From Pseudomonas borbori (GTDB lineage: Bacteria; Pseudomonadota; Gammaproteobacteria; Pseudomonadales; Pseudomonadaceae): a stretch of 64,000 nucleotides of DNA. Position 1 is the stretch's first letter, and the number at the start of each line of letters is the position of its first letter. Below the pieces are notes generated by a model, which had not been told where the DNA came from, searched no databases, and was given only the letters and a program-made list of their open reading frames with translations. The position numbers and the translations under genes were made by a program. The stretch covers positions 99,649 through 163,648 of the forward strand of contig NZ_FOWX01000011.1 of NCBI RefSeq assembly GCF_900115555.1, read 5' to 3'. Positions 20,292 through 30,137 of the stretch are shown in pieces.

Positions 20292-20744
20292 ATGAATGAA
20301 CAAGTCGAGATTTACACCGATGGTGCCTGCAAGGGCAATCCTGGGGTCGGTGGCTGGGGCGCCTTGATGATTTTCAAGGGCGTGGAGAAGGAACTCTGGG
20401 GCGGCGAGGCCGAGACCACCAACAACCGCATGGAACTGACCGCGGCGATTCGCGCCCTGGCCGAGCTGAAGCGTGCCTGCGACGTGCGTCTGGTGACCGA
20501 CTCGCAGTACGTCATGCAAGGTATCCAGGACTGGATGCCGAACTGGAAGAAACGCGGCTGGAAAACCGCCGCCAAACAGCCGGTGAAAAATGCCGATCTG
20601 TGGCGCGAACTGGACGAGCAGGTCAATCGGCACAAAGTGACCTGGCAGTGGGTGCGCGGTCATACCGGTCACCCCGGCAACGAGCGTGCCGACCAATTGG
20701 CCAATCGTGGCGTCGAAGAAGTGAGAGGGCTGCAACGTGCGTAG
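20292..20744 (+). CDS. rnhA: Ribonuclease HI
   Basis: This 150-residue enzyme degrades RNA in RNA-DNA hybrids. The catalytic residues Asp10, Glu48, Asp70, His124 and Asp134 are all at the positions of the E. coli enzyme (YTDGAC, RMELTAA, VTDSQYV, VRGHTGH, ERADQLA). The ATG at 20292 gives the standard start [11 protein letters not shown]. The ribosome binding site is weak. It overlaps dnaQ by 8 bp, the usual rnhA-dnaQ pairing. Confidence 0.96.
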   Translation: MNEQVEIYTDGACKGNPGVGGWGALMIFKGVEKELWGGEAETTNNRMELTAAIRALAELKRACDVRLVTDSQYVMQGIQDWMPNWKKRGWKTAAKQPVKNADLWRELDEQVNRHKVTWQWVRGHTGHPGNERADQLANRGVEEVRGLQRA

Positions 20745-21465
20745 CGTAGTGCTGGATACTGAAACCACCGGCATGCCGGTCACCGATGGTCACCGGATCA
20801 TCGAGATCGGCTGTGTCGAACTGATCGGCCGGCGTCTGACCGGGCGGCATTTCCACGTCTATCTGCAGCCGGATCGCGAGATCGACGAGGGCGCCATTGC
20901 GGTGCACGGCATCACCAACGATTTCGTCCAGGACAAGCCGCGCTTCAAGGAAGTGGCCGACGAGTTCTTCGAGTTCATCAAGGGCGCGCAGCTGATCATC
21001 CACAACGCGGCGTTCGACGTTGGCTTCATCAACAACGAATTCGCCCTGATCAAGCAGCAGGATCGCGCCGACATCAGCGAGCATTGCTCGATCCTCGATA
21101 CCCTGCTGATGGCCCGCGAGCGTCATCCGGGGCAGCGCAACAACCTCGATGCCCTGTGCAAGCGTTATGGCGTCGACAACTCCGGCCGCGACCTGCACGG
21201 TGCCTTGCTCGATGCCGAGATCCTCGCCGACGTCTACCTGACCATGACCGGTGGGCAGACCAATCTGTCCCTCGCTGGCGACGGTTCGGAAGGCGACAGC
21301 AATGGCCGTCAGCAGCCCAGCGCGATTCGTCGTTTGTCCGCCGATCGCCAGCCCACCCCGGTGGTTCGCGCCACCCAGGCCGAACTGGAGGCGCATGCCG
21401 CGCGGCTGGCGGCGATCGAGAAAGCGGCCGGCGGCCCGGCGCTGTGGGCGACCCTGGAGCCCTAG
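20737..21465 (+). CDS. dnaQ: DNA polymerase III epsilon subunit (3'-5' proofreading exonuclease)
   Basis: This 242-residue DEDDh exonuclease is the proofreading subunit of the replicative polymerase. ExoI is DTETTG with Asp7 and Glu9, ExoII is HNAAFDVGF, and ExoIII is [15 protein letters not shown]. The C-terminal tail (about 185-242) binds the alpha subunit in the family. The start is GTG at 20737, overlapping the end of rnhA, with GAGAGGG upstream. Confidence 0.95.
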   Translation: MRSVVLDTETTGMPVTDGHRIIEIGCVELIGRRLTGRHFHVYLQPDREIDEGAIAVHGITNDFVQDKPRFKEVADEFFEFIKGAQLIIHNAAFDVGFINNEFALIKQQDRADISEHCSILDTLLMARERHPGQRNNLDALCKRYGVDNSGRDLHGALLDAEILADVYLTMTGGQTNLSLAGDGSEGDSNGRQQPSAIRRLSADRQPTPVVRATQAELEAHAARLAAIEKAAGGPALWATLEP

Positions 21466-21652
21466 CCGGCAACCGATTCGGCAGCCCAGCCGATGCCCGG
21501 CGGCGCAGCGTGCGTCTGCAGGCGCCGCCGATCATCGAGCCGCCGCATTGGCGCTTGTCGAGCGTTGTCTGGCACGTTGCCGGTCGTTTGTCGCTGGTGG
21601 CCACAGCTGTGCACGGGGCATGCGGATGTGTCCAGCGGCGGGCGGGGTGAGT

Positions 21653-21666
21653 CTAGAAAGTTCTAG
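21653..21666. promoter_or_regulatory. 14-bp palindrome upstream of the DUF3422 gene
   Basis: CTAGAAAGTTCTAG is symmetric except for its two central bases and lies 30 bp before the start of the next gene. It could be a regulator binding site. No known regulator is assigned, and a single short palindrome can arise by chance. Confidence 0.2.
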
Positions 21667-21696
21667 GTCACCTTTTCCGAGCCGCAGAGAGTCGCC

Positions 21697-22929
21697 ATGC
21701 ACCCGCTACGAGAAAGCCTGCACGATGAGCTGCATGCCCGGCCGTCGATCTACTTCGACGGCCCGGCCCATGTCTACCATTTCGCCTTGCTGGACGACGG
21801 TGTTTGCATCGACCCGATCATCGCCCAGCTCGAAGGACTGGCCGATCGGCACAGCCATGGCGCCTCGCGCCATGGCCTGCTGCGGATCGACGGCTGCCCG
21901 TTCAAGTGGGAGCGTCACAGCGAATTCCTCTCCCTGACCTGGGTGGTGCCGCGCACGCACCAGACGCCGCTCTGGGCCGAACTGCCTGAGCCGCTGCGCG
22001 GCCTGCTGCAGACCCATCAGGCGTCGATCATCAATGCCCTGGTGGTACTGGTCGAAGACGCGCAGGCGGCGCTGGACGATCCCGCCGCCTACGGATTCAA
22101 GGATCCCGCCGGCTCCCATGTGGGCGGTGGCGATGCCACGGTGTGGAGCGATTTTCGCCTGTCGGAGCAGGGCTTCAACCGCATCCTGCTGACCAACCGG
22201 GGCCTGAATGCCTACCGCCTCGGCCGCATGATCCGCCGCCTGCTGGAGATCGAAACCTACCGCATGCTCGCCTCCCTGGCCCTGCCCACCGCGCAGAACA
22301 TCGGTGTCACCCTGCAGGAACTGGATCGCAGCCTGATCCGCCTGGCCGAGCGCAATGCCGGGGCGGGCAATAGCGAGGCCAAGGAACTGCTCGACGCCCT
22401 CACCGAACTGTCCGCCCGCCTGATGCGCTGCGGCGCCGCCTGCCGGCCGCGCTTCAGTGCCGCCGAGGCCTATGCGCAAATCGTCTTCGAGCGCATCGGC
22501 GAACTGCGCGAGAGCCATGTCGGCGGCAGCCAGCGACTCGGCGTGTTCATCGAGCGGCGCTTCAAACCGACGGTGCGCTACTGCGCCGCCACCGAACGCC
22601 GCCTCGACCGCCTGGCCAGCGGCATCGCCAACCTCGGCGACCTGCTGCAGGCACGGGCCCAGGTGGAGGTGGAGGAGCAGAACAGCGAGATCCTCGAGAG
22701 CCTCAACGCGCGCACCAGCACCCAGCTGAAAATCCAGAAGGCGGTCGAGGGCTTCTCCCTGATCGCCATCAGCTACTACCTGGTCGGCCTGCTCAAACTC
22801 ACCCTGGAAGGCCTGGCGGCGCTGGGCACACCGTTTTCCAGCAAGGTGCTGTTCGCCGTGCTGGCGCCGCTGTTTCTGCTGACCCTGTTGCTGCTGGCCC
22901 GGCGCCTGAAAATCGCGGCGCGGCATTAG
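21697..22929 (+). CDS. DUF3422 family membrane protein
   Basis: This 410-residue protein is of unknown function. It matches DUF3422 by its start (HPLRESLHDELHARPS), the central VWSDFRLSEQGFNRILL segment and a C-terminal hydrophobic pair of helices (about 345-370 and 380-402). The central part is helical with coiled-coil character (RAQVEVEEQNSEILESLNAR). It is probably anchored in the inner membrane by its C-terminus with a cytoplasmic N-terminal body. It stands alone between dnaQ and pfkB. Confidence 0.8.
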   Translation: MHPLRESLHDELHARPSIYFDGPAHVYHFALLDDGVCIDPIIAQLEGLADRHSHGASRHGLLRIDGCPFKWERHSEFLSLTWVVPRTHQTPLWAELPEPLRGLLQTHQASIINALVVLVEDAQAALDDPAAYGFKDPAGSHVGGGDATVWSDFRLSEQGFNRILLTNRGLNAYRLGRMIRRLLEIETYRMLASLALPTAQNIGVTLQELDRSLIRLAERNAGAGNSEAKELLDALTELSARLMRCGAACRPRFSAAEAYAQIVFERIGELRESHVGGSQRLGVFIERRFKPTVRYCAATERRLDRLASGIANLGDLLQARAQVEVEEQNSEILESLNARTSTQLKIQKAVEGFSLIAISYYLVGLLKLTLEGLAALGTPFSSKVLFAVLAPLFLLTLLLLARRLKIAARH

Positions 22930-23048
22930 GCGCTCGTCCGACAATACCGATCTGCCGGGTTTCGCGTGCTGGGCGTTGCGCCGCCAGGATTTATGCCGTG
23001 CCGGTGAGTATGGTGCACGGCCTGCGGCGAGTGACACCCTGCGGGCGG

Positions 23049-24002
23049 TTAGTCCCGCGCGCCAGCGGCGGCGCGCGCCTGTAACCAGGCGAACAAGCGT
23101 TCGGTGTCGGCACGGCGGCACAGTTCGCTGCCGGCGGTCATGATCGCCGCGCTGCCGGCGGCGACGCCGTAGCGTGCCGCCTCGCTCAGGCTCGCGCCCT
23201 GGGCCAACTTGAGGGTGACGGCGCCGACCAGGCTGTCGCCGGCGCCCACGGTGCTGAGTTTTTTCACCGTTGGCGCGGTGATCCGCTCGCTCAGCTCGCG
23301 GCTCGTCAGCAGCGCGCCCTGGGGGCCGAGCGAGACCAGCACGGCGGTGCATTGGCCCGCATCGACCAGGCCGCGGGCCACCCTGAGCAACTGATCCGGC
23401 TCGCCGATGTCCTCCCCGGCCAGAGTACGGAGTTCGTTGAGGTTGGGCTTGATCAGGAACAGCCCGCCGATGTCCAGCGCCTGGCGCAACACCTCGCCCG
23501 AACTGTCGAGAATGCAGCGTGCGCCGCGCTGCTCAGCGGTCTGCAGCAGGCGCGGGATGAAGTCTGCGGCGAGCCCGGCGGGCAGGCTGCCGCTGATCAC
23601 CAGGTAGTCCAGCTCGGGCAGATCGGCCAGCGCCGCCAACAGCTGCGCCTGTTCGGTCTCGCTCAGGCGCGCACCGGGCAGCACGAAGCGGTACTGCTGG
23701 GCGCTGGCCTGCTCCACCACGTTGAGGCATTCGCGGGTCCAGGCGTCGATCGGCAGGGCCTGGCAGGGGACGCCTTCGGCGGCCAGCAGTTCGGCCAGGT
23801 GCAGGCCGGTGGGGCCGCCAGCCGGAAACAGCGCCAGCGCACTGCCGCCGAGCTGGTGAATCGCCCGGGCGACGTTGATGCCGCCGCCGCCGGGCGCATA
23901 GCGCGGTTCGCTGCAGCGTAGCTTGGCGTCCGGGCACAGGCGCGCAATGCTGGTGGCGCTGTCGAGCGCCGGGCTGAGGGTCAGGGTAACGATACTGGCC
24001 AT
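23049..24002 (-). CDS. pfkB: PfkB-family 6-phosphofructokinase-like kinase (Pfk-2 type)
   Basis: This 317-residue ribokinase-fold sugar kinase closely follows the E. coli Pfk-2 pattern. It has TLSPALDSAT at the start, YAPGGGGINVARAIHQLGG near 36-53, VVISGSLP-type LVISGSLPAG, KPNLNELRTL, VSLGPQGAL, and TVGAGDS with the catalytic Asp. The expected reaction is ATP-dependent phosphorylation of fructose 6-phosphate. 1-Phosphofructokinase or tagatose-6-phosphate kinase activity cannot be excluded from motifs. The ATG at 24002 follows GGGGAG. It is divergent from ldcA. Confidence 0.8.
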   Translation of the reverse strand: MASIVTLTLSPALDSATSIARLCPDAKLRCSEPRYAPGGGGINVARAIHQLGGSALALFPAGGPTGLHLAELLAAEGVPCQALPIDAWTRECLNVVEQASAQQYRFVLPGARLSETEQAQLLAALADLPELDYLVISGSLPAGLAADFIPRLLQTAEQRGARCILDSSGEVLRQALDIGGLFLIKPNLNELRTLAGEDIGEPDQLLRVARGLVDAGQCTAVLVSLGPQGALLTSRELSERITAPTVKKLSTVGAGDSLVGAVTLKLAQGASLSEAARYGVAAGSAAIMTAGSELCRRADTERLFAWLQARAAAGARD

Positions 24003-24252
24003 GCACGACTCCCCGGGCGGCTGGATGCCCGCACTGGCCGCGCCCATTGGCTGGCCTCAAGGATAAAGATAGTGCCTGGGAGGAGGGGCACGAAACCGGG
24101 CAATCGGCGACTCGACAAGACCCGGGGTCCGGCAATGATTCAAAAATGCGACAAAGCATTATCGAGGTCGCCGGCCCGGTTTCCTAAAAGGTCGTTGCAT
24201 GGTGTTAACTGAGTGCCGTTGCCCAATCGCTAAGTGGATGCCGGATTGCCCC

Positions 24253-26538
24253 ATGTATAAAGACCTCAAGTTTCCCGTACTGATCGTGCACCGCGACATC
24301 AAGGCCGACACCGTGGCCGGCGATCGGGTGCGTGCCATCGCCGCCGAACTGGAGCAGGACGGTTTCAGCATCCTCTCCACCGCCACCTCCGCCGAGGGGC
24401 GCATCGTCGCCTCGACCCATCACGGCCTGGCCTGCATCCTGGTGACTGCCGAGGGGGCGGGGGAGAACAAACACCTGTTGCAGGACATGGTCGAGCTGAT
24501 CCGCATCGCCCGGCGGCGGGCGCCGCAGCTGCCGATCTTCGCCCTCGGCGAACAGGTGACCATCGAGAACGCGCCGGCCGAAGCCATGGCCGACCTCAAC
24601 CAGTTGCGCGGCATTCTCTACCTGTTCGAGGACACGGTGCCGTTCCTCGCCCGCCAGGTCGCCCGCGCCGCGCGCAACTACCTGGACTGCCTGCTGCCGC
24701 CGTTCTTCAAGGCGCTGGTGCAACACACCGCGCAATCCAACTACTCCTGGCACACCCCCGGCCATGGCGGCGGGGTGGCCTATCGCAAGAGCCCGGTCGG
24801 CCAGGCCTTCCACCAGTTCTTCGGCGAGAACACCCTGCGTTCCGACCTCTCGGTATCGGTGCCGGAACTCGGTTCGCTGCTCGATCACACCGGCCCCCTG
24901 GCCGAGGCCGAGGCCCGCGCGGCGCGCAACTTCGGCGCCGACCACACCTATTTCGTGATCAACGGCACCTCGACCGCCAACAAGATCGTCTGGCACGGCA
25001 TGGTCGGCCGCGACGATCTGGTGCTGGTCGACCGCAACTGCCACAAATCGATCCTCCACGCGATCATCATGACCGGCGCGATTCCGCTGTACCTGTGCCC
25101 GGAGCGTAACGAGCTGGGCATCATCGGGCCGATTCCGCTGTCCGAGTTCAGCCGCGAGTCGATCCAGGCGAAGATCGACGCCAGCCCCCTTGCTTGTAAC
25201 CGTGAGCCGCGCGGCCGCGTGCCCAGCAGCAGCGGGGCCATGGTCAAGCTGGTGGTGGTGACCAACTCGACCTACGACGGCCTGTGCTACAACGCCGAAC
25301 TGATCAAGCAGACCCTGGGCGACAGCGTCGAGGTGCTGCATTTCGACGAGGCCTGGTATGCCTACGCGGCCTTCCACGAGTTCTATGCCGGGCGCTATGG
25401 CATGGGCACTACCCGCACTGCCAATGCGCCGCTGGTGTTCAGTACCCACTCCACGCACAAGCTGCTGGCGGCGTTCAGCCAGGCCTCGATGATCCATGTG
25501 CAGGATGGCGGTGCGCGCCAGCTGGACCGCGACCGCTTCAACGAAGCCTTCATGATGCATATCTCGACCTCGCCGCAGTACGGCATCATCGCCTCGCTGG
25601 ATGTGGCCTCGGCGATGATGGAAGGCCCGGCCGGGCGTTCGCTGATCCAGGAAACCTTCGACGAGGCGCTGAGCTTCCGCCGGGCCCTGGCCAATCTGCG
25701 GCAGAACCTCAGCGTCGACGACTGGTGGTTCAGCATCTGGCAACCGCCCCAGGCCGAGGGCGTCGACGAGGTGGCGACCGAGAGCTGGCTGCTGCAGCCG
25801 CAAGCCGACTGGCACGGCTTCGGCGAGGTGGCCGAAGACTACGTGCTGCTCGACCCGATCAAGGTCACCCTGGTGACCCCCGGCCTGACTGCGGGCGGCA
25901 AGCTCGATCAGTGCGGGATTCCGGCGGCGGTGGTCAGCAAGTTCCTCTGGGAGCGTGGCCTGGTGGTCGAGAAGACCGGCCTGTATTCCTTTCTGGTGTT
26001 GTTCTCCATGGGCATCACCAAGGGCAAGTGGAGCACCCTGCTCACCGAACTGCTGGAGTTCAAGCGCAGCTATGACGTCAACCTGCCGCTGACGGTCGCC
26101 TTGCCCTCGATCGCCCAGGCCGGCGGCGCGCATTATCACGGCATGGGCCTGCGCGACCTGTGCGATGCGCTGCACCGTTGCTACGGGGAGAACGCCACGG
26201 CCAAGGCGATGAAGCGCATGTACACGGTGTTGCCGGAAGTCGCCCTGAGGCCGGCCGATGCCTACAACCAGCTGGTGCGCGGCGAAGTCGAGGCCGTGCC
26301 CATCGACCGGCTCGACGGGCGCATCGCCGCGGTCATGCTGGTGCCCTATCCGCCGGGTATCCCGCTGATCATGCCGGGCGAGCGCTTTACCCCGGCGACC
26401 CGCTCGATCATCGACTACCTGGAGTTCGCCCGCACCTTCGATCGCAGCTTCCCTGGCTTCGACGCCGACGTGCATGGTCTGCAGCGCAACGAAGGGCCGG
26501 ACGGCAGCGCCTACACGGTGGACTGCATCAAGCTGTAA
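24253..26538 (+). CDS. ldcA: Lysine decarboxylase LdcA (Orn/Lys/Arg decarboxylase family)
   Basis: This 761-residue PLP enzyme is of the large decarboxylase family with an N-terminal wing domain (about 1-130). The PLP core shows SWHTPGHGGG, NGTSTANKIV, HFDEAWYAYA and STHSTHKLLAAFSQ, which contains the Schiff-base lysine. The closest remembered match is P. aeruginosa LdcA, which converts lysine to cadaverine. Compared with that sequence there is a roughly ten-residue insert after NREPRG (RVPSSSGAM). The start at ATG 24253 gives the conserved MYKDLKFPVL. Arginine or ornithine specificity remains possible. Confidence 0.88.
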   Translation: MYKDLKFPVLIVHRDIKADTVAGDRVRAIAAELEQDGFSILSTATSAEGRIVASTHHGLACILVTAEGAGENKHLLQDMVELIRIARRRAPQLPIFALGEQVTIENAPAEAMADLNQLRGILYLFEDTVPFLARQVARAARNYLDCLLPPFFKALVQHTAQSNYSWHTPGHGGGVAYRKSPVGQAFHQFFGENTLRSDLSVSVPELGSLLDHTGPLAEAEARAARNFGADHTYFVINGTSTANKIVWHGMVGRDDLVLVDRNCHKSILHAIIMTGAIPLYLCPERNELGIIGPIPLSEFSRESIQAKIDASPLACNREPRGRVPSSSGAMVKLVVVTNSTYDGLCYNAELIKQTLGDSVEVLHFDEAWYAYAAFHEFYAGRYGMGTTRTANAPLVFSTHSTHKLLAAFSQASMIHVQDGGARQLDRDRFNEAFMMHISTSPQYGIIASLDVASAMMEGPAGRSLIQETFDEALSFRRALANLRQNLSVDDWWFSIWQPPQAEGVDEVATESWLLQPQADWHGFGEVAEDYVLLDPIKVTLVTPGLTAGGKLDQCGIPAAVVSKFLWERGLVVEKTGLYSFLVLFSMGITKGKWSTLLTELLEFKRSYDVNLPLTVALPSIAQAGGAHYHGMGLRDLCDALHRCYGENATAKAMKRMYTVLPEVALRPADAYNQLVRGEVEAVPIDRLDGRIAAVMLVPYPPGIPLIMPGERFTPATRSIIDYLEFARTFDRSFPGFDADVHGLQRNEGPDGSAYTVDCIKL

Positions 26539-26543
26539 GCCAT

Positions 26544-26573
26544 GACTGGCGCGCTCGGGCGCGCCAGTCTTCA
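26544..26573 (+). terminator. Hairpin after ldcA, probable terminator
   Basis: GACTGGCGCGC pairs perfectly with GCGCGCCAGTC around TCGG, five bases after the stop codon. The following T run is short, so termination may be weak. Confidence 0.55.
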
Positions 26574-26769
26574 GCTGGCAGTGGCGGACTATCTCCAGCA
26601 GATCAAGTGGTTAGCGCCCGCAGTCAAAACGCTGCTCAAGTTCAGTGACGTGTCCTGCGTCACAGAGGCCGGCATCGACATTTAGGCCGTGCTTGTTATA
26701 GTTGCGCGGCTGTAATCACAAGAATGTCTCTGTGCGCGTGCGCGCCGTTTGCTGCTGAGGATGACTGCC

Positions 26770-27582
26770 GTGTCCGATTACCAAGCCTTTAGTGTCGAGT
26801 TGGCAGATAAGATCGCCCACGTGCTGATCGACCGCCCGGAAAAGATCAACGCGATGAACGCCGATTTCTGGACGGAGATCATCGAGATCTTCCGCTGGAT
26901 CGACGCCATGGACGAGGTGCGGGTGGTGGTGCTGTCGGGCGCCGGCAAGCATTTTTCCTCCGGTATCGACCTAATGATGCTGGCCCAGCTGGGCAGCCAG
27001 ATGGGCCCGGATGTCGGCCGCAATGCGGAAAAGCTGCGGCGCAAGATCCTCGAACTGCAGGCCTCGTTCAATGCCGTCGACCAGTGTCGCAAGCCGGTGC
27101 TGGCGGCGATCCAGGGCTACTGTCTGGGCGGCGCCATCGACCTGATCGCGGCCTGCGACATGCGCTATGCGACGCTCGACGCGCAGTTCTCGATCAAGGA
27201 AATCGACATCGGCATGGCCGCTGATGTCGGCACCTTGCAGCGTCTGCCGCGGATCATCGGCGACGGCATGATGCGCGAGCTGGCCTTCACCGGGCGCACC
27301 ATCGGCGGTGAAGAGGCGCGCAGTATCGGCCTGGTCAATCGCACCTTCGCCGATGCCAGCGCGCTGCTCGATGGGGTGATGGGCATTGCCCGTGAGATCG
27401 CCGCGAAATCCCCGGTTGCGGTGCGCGGTACCAAGGAAATGATTCGCTACATGCGCGACCACCGGGTCGACGATGGCCTCGAGTACATCGCCACCTGGAA
27501 CGCGGCGATGCTGCAATCGGTCGACTTGCGCGTGGCCATGGCCGCGCACATGAGCAAGCAAAAGCCGGAGTTCGCCGACTGA
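26770..27582 (+). CDS. Delta(3,5)-delta(2,4)-dienoyl-CoA isomerase-like crotonase
   Basis: This 270-residue enoyl-CoA hydratase/isomerase family protein probably acts in breakdown of unsaturated fatty acids. It shows GKHFSSGIDLMML (oxyanion hole), GYCLGGAIDLIAACDMRYA, and MAADVGTLQRLPRIIG. The last carries the Asp typical of dienoyl-CoA isomerases and is nearly the eukaryotic ECH1 motif. I chose GTG at 26770 because GAGG lies at proper spacing. The ATG at 26761 has the same GAGG directly abutting it. It lies before fimL, as in other pseudomonads. Confidence 0.82.
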   Translation: MSDYQAFSVELADKIAHVLIDRPEKINAMNADFWTEIIEIFRWIDAMDEVRVVVLSGAGKHFSSGIDLMMLAQLGSQMGPDVGRNAEKLRRKILELQASFNAVDQCRKPVLAAIQGYCLGGAIDLIAACDMRYATLDAQFSIKEIDIGMAADVGTLQRLPRIIGDGMMRELAFTGRTIGGEEARSIGLVNRTFADASALLDGVMGIAREIAAKSPVAVRGTKEMIRYMRDHRVDDGLEYIATWNAAMLQSVDLRVAMAAHMSKQKPEFAD

Positions 27583-27626
27583 TGGGGCCACTGTCTTCTC
27601 TACCGGCGCGGGAGGCGCACTAGCGC

Positions 27627-29306
27627 ATGGTTTCTGGAGCCACGTCACTCAGTTTGGTGCGTAACGAACTGTTCGCCACCATGGCGGAGGCCGAATCGAG
27701 CCTCGAGCATTTCATTGCCGAGCGGCATAACGGCAGCCTGCTGCAACAGGCGGTGGAAAGTCTTCATCAGGTCCGCGGCACGCTCAATCTGGTCGAGCTG
27801 ACCGGTGCCGAGTTGCTCGCTCAGGAAGTGCTCGAACAAGCCACCGATATTCCCGCCGGTGCCGGCGAGGAACGCGATGTGCAGCTCTCGGCGCTGAGCA
27901 ACGCGCTGCATGTACTGCGCCGCTACCTGGAAAACGTCGAGGCGCACCGCCAGGAAATGCCCGAGTTGCTGCTGCCGGCGATCAATGACCTGCGCCAGGC
28001 CGGCGGCCAGCCAGTGCTGCCGGAAAGTTTCTTCTTCAGCGTGCGCCTCGACCATGCGCGCCCGCGCAGCGCGCCGGCCGCCCTGGATGCGGCGGCCAAG
28101 GAAATCGAAGGCCGGCGCTTGCGCCAGATGTATCAGGTGGGCCTGCTCGGCTTCATCCGCGAACAGAATCCGCAGGCCAGCCTGAAACTGATGGGCCGGG
28201 CCATGAGTCGGCTGGACAGCCTGTACGCCAACGAACCGCGTGGCCGTCTGTGCTGGATAGGCGCTGCGGCTGTGGAGGCGCAGCTCGATGGTCAGCTGTT
28301 GCCACGCAAGTCGCGCAAGCAGTTGTTCGCGCGGATCGATCGCGAACTCAAGCAGGCGCTCAGTAACAGTCTGTACGAGACGCCGCGCAGCCTGCTCAAG
28401 GAACTGCTCTATCTGGTGGCCCTGGCTGGCAGTCGCGGGTCTGTGGCAATGCCGGTACGCGAACTGTTTGGCCTGACCTCACTGCCATTCACCGATCACC
28501 TGCTGGAAGAGCAATACCAGCGCCTGTCCGGGCCCGGGCAGGCGGTCATGCGTTCGCTGAGCTCGGCCATTCGTGAGGAACTGGCCAGCGCCAAGGACAT
28601 GCTCGACCTGATCGAGCGGGGCACCGTGCAGGCTGAAAGTCTCGGCAATCTGCATGCGCTACTCGGCAAGCTGAGCAAGACCCTGGACATGGTCGGCCTC
28701 AGTTCGGCGGGCAATATGCTCGGTGGGCAACTGCAGACGGTCGCCGGCTGGAGTGAGGCGTGCGCCCCGCAACAGCAGGAGCTGCTGAAACTGGCCGATG
28801 CCGTGCTCTATGTAGAGGGCATGGTCGCCACTCTGGAGCACGGCGAGCGGCGTGACAACAGTGCGGGGCCGTTGGCGCCGGGCAAGGAAAGCGAATCCTT
28901 CGCCTACTACCAGCTCAACGAGGCGCGCATCGTCGTGATCGATGAGGCGCGCGGCGGCCTGGCGCTGGCCAAACGCGCAATTACGGCCTACCTGGAGGCC
29001 GGTGGCGACCGCATGCATCTGTCCAATGTACCTTTCAGTTTGCAGGCGGTGCGCGGCGGCCTGTGGTTTCTTGGCCAGGAACGGGCGGCCTCGCTGGTTG
29101 GCGCCTGTGCCGAATACATCCAGACGCAGATGTTCGAAGCGCCACAGATGCCTTGCGAACAAATGCTGGAAACCCTGGCCGACGCGCTCAGCAGTCTAGA
29201 ATATTATCTGGAAGCGGGCGCGGTACTGCGCCCGGAAACCCAACCCGGGGTGCTCGACCTGGCCGCAGACAGTGTGCGTGCCCTGGGCTTGCCGGTAGCC
29301 GCATAA
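27627..29306 (+). CDS. fimL: Twitching motility scaffold protein FimL
   Basis: This 559-residue protein resembles the N-terminal region of the chemosensory kinase ChpA but has no kinase domain. The Hpt-like helical segment SLHQVRGTLNLVELTGAE lacks the phosphorylatable His of SAH(T/S)LKG motifs. In P. aeruginosa FimL links the polar landmark FimV to the Pil-Chp system and supports cAMP-dependent type IV pilus function. The identification rests on this domain pattern and on its place directly before nudC. A GGGAGG site precedes the ATG at 11 bases. Confidence 0.83.
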   Translation: MVSGATSLSLVRNELFATMAEAESSLEHFIAERHNGSLLQQAVESLHQVRGTLNLVELTGAELLAQEVLEQATDIPAGAGEERDVQLSALSNALHVLRRYLENVEAHRQEMPELLLPAINDLRQAGGQPVLPESFFFSVRLDHARPRSAPAALDAAAKEIEGRRLRQMYQVGLLGFIREQNPQASLKLMGRAMSRLDSLYANEPRGRLCWIGAAAVEAQLDGQLLPRKSRKQLFARIDRELKQALSNSLYETPRSLLKELLYLVALAGSRGSVAMPVRELFGLTSLPFTDHLLEEQYQRLSGPGQAVMRSLSSAIREELASAKDMLDLIERGTVQAESLGNLHALLGKLSKTLDMVGLSSAGNMLGGQLQTVAGWSEACAPQQQELLKLADAVLYVEGMVATLEHGERRDNSAGPLAPGKESESFAYYQLNEARIVVIDEARGGLALAKRAITAYLEAGGDRMHLSNVPFSLQAVRGGLWFLGQERAASLVGACAEYIQTQMFEAPQMPCEQMLETLADALSSLEYYLEAGAVLRPETQPGVLDLAADSVRALGLPVAA

Positions 29307-30137
29307 ATGACCCAGCGTTGGCAGCCCGCCTTACTCGAGAGCCAGCAGTCCGGTGGCTGGGCCCTGGTGCATTGCCGCCAGCAATTTCTGGCGGACGGCA
29401 ACGGCCTGTTGTTTCCGCGCCAATGGCTGAAAAAGCAGGAACTGCCGATTCTGGCCGAGCATGGCATCGGCCATTTCGACGGCGATGCCATCTACCTGCT
29501 GGAGGTGCAGCAACCGCTCGAGATGCCCGGTTGCAGCTGGCAAAGCCTGCGTCAGTTCATGCTGCAAGGCGATGCCGATACCTTCAAGATGCTCGGCTAC
29601 GCGACACAGATCGGCACCTGGGCGCGCCAGCACCGATTTTGCGGCAGTTGTGGTGAGCCCATGCGGCATGTCGCTGGCGAGCGTGCCATGCACTGTCCGC
29701 GTTGCGAGCTGCACCACTATCCGCGCCTGTCGCCGAGCATGATCGTGTTGATCACCCGCGGCGATGAAATCCTCCTGGCCCGCTCGCCGCGTTTCGTCCC
29801 CGGGGTCTACAGCACTCTGGCCGGTTTCGTCGAGGCGGGCGAGTCGGTCGAGCAGTGCGTGGCGCGCGAGGTGCGCGAAGAGGTGGGGGTCGAGGTCAAG
29901 AACCTGCAGTACCTGGGGAGTCAGGGCTGGCCGTTCCCGCATTCGCTGATGCTCGGCTTCCATGCCGAATATGCGGCTGGTGAGATCGTCATGCAGGTCG
30001 ACGAGATCGAGGATGCGCAGTGGTTCAGTGTGCACCGGTTACCACCCTTGCCGGCGCCGCGCTCGATCGCCCGCTACCTGATCGACCTCTATGTGGCGCA
30101 GCGGCTAGGGCTGCCACCGCCGTCGCTGTCGGTCTAG
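29307..30137 (+). CDS. nudC: NAD-capped RNA hydrolase / NADH pyrophosphatase NudC
   Basis: This 276-residue Nudix enzyme cleaves NADH and removes NAD caps from RNA. The zinc ribbon has Cys112, Cys115, Cys130 and Cys133. The Nudix box spans about 173-195 (GFVEAGE through REVREEVG), and the NudC signature SQGWPFP is at 205-211. It begins directly after the fimL stop. Its own TAG stop lies inside the left end of the repeat element at 30134. Confidence 0.94.
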   Translation: MTQRWQPALLESQQSGGWALVHCRQQFLADGNGLLFPRQWLKKQELPILAEHGIGHFDGDAIYLLEVQQPLEMPGCSWQSLRQFMLQGDADTFKMLGYATQIGTWARQHRFCGSCGEPMRHVAGERAMHCPRCELHHYPRLSPSMIVLITRGDEILLARSPRFVPGVYSTLAGFVEAGESVEQCVAREVREEVGVEVKNLQYLGSQGWPFPHSLMLGFHAEYAAGEIVMQVDEIEDAQWFSVHRLPPLPAPRSIARYLIDLYVAQRLGLPPPSLSV

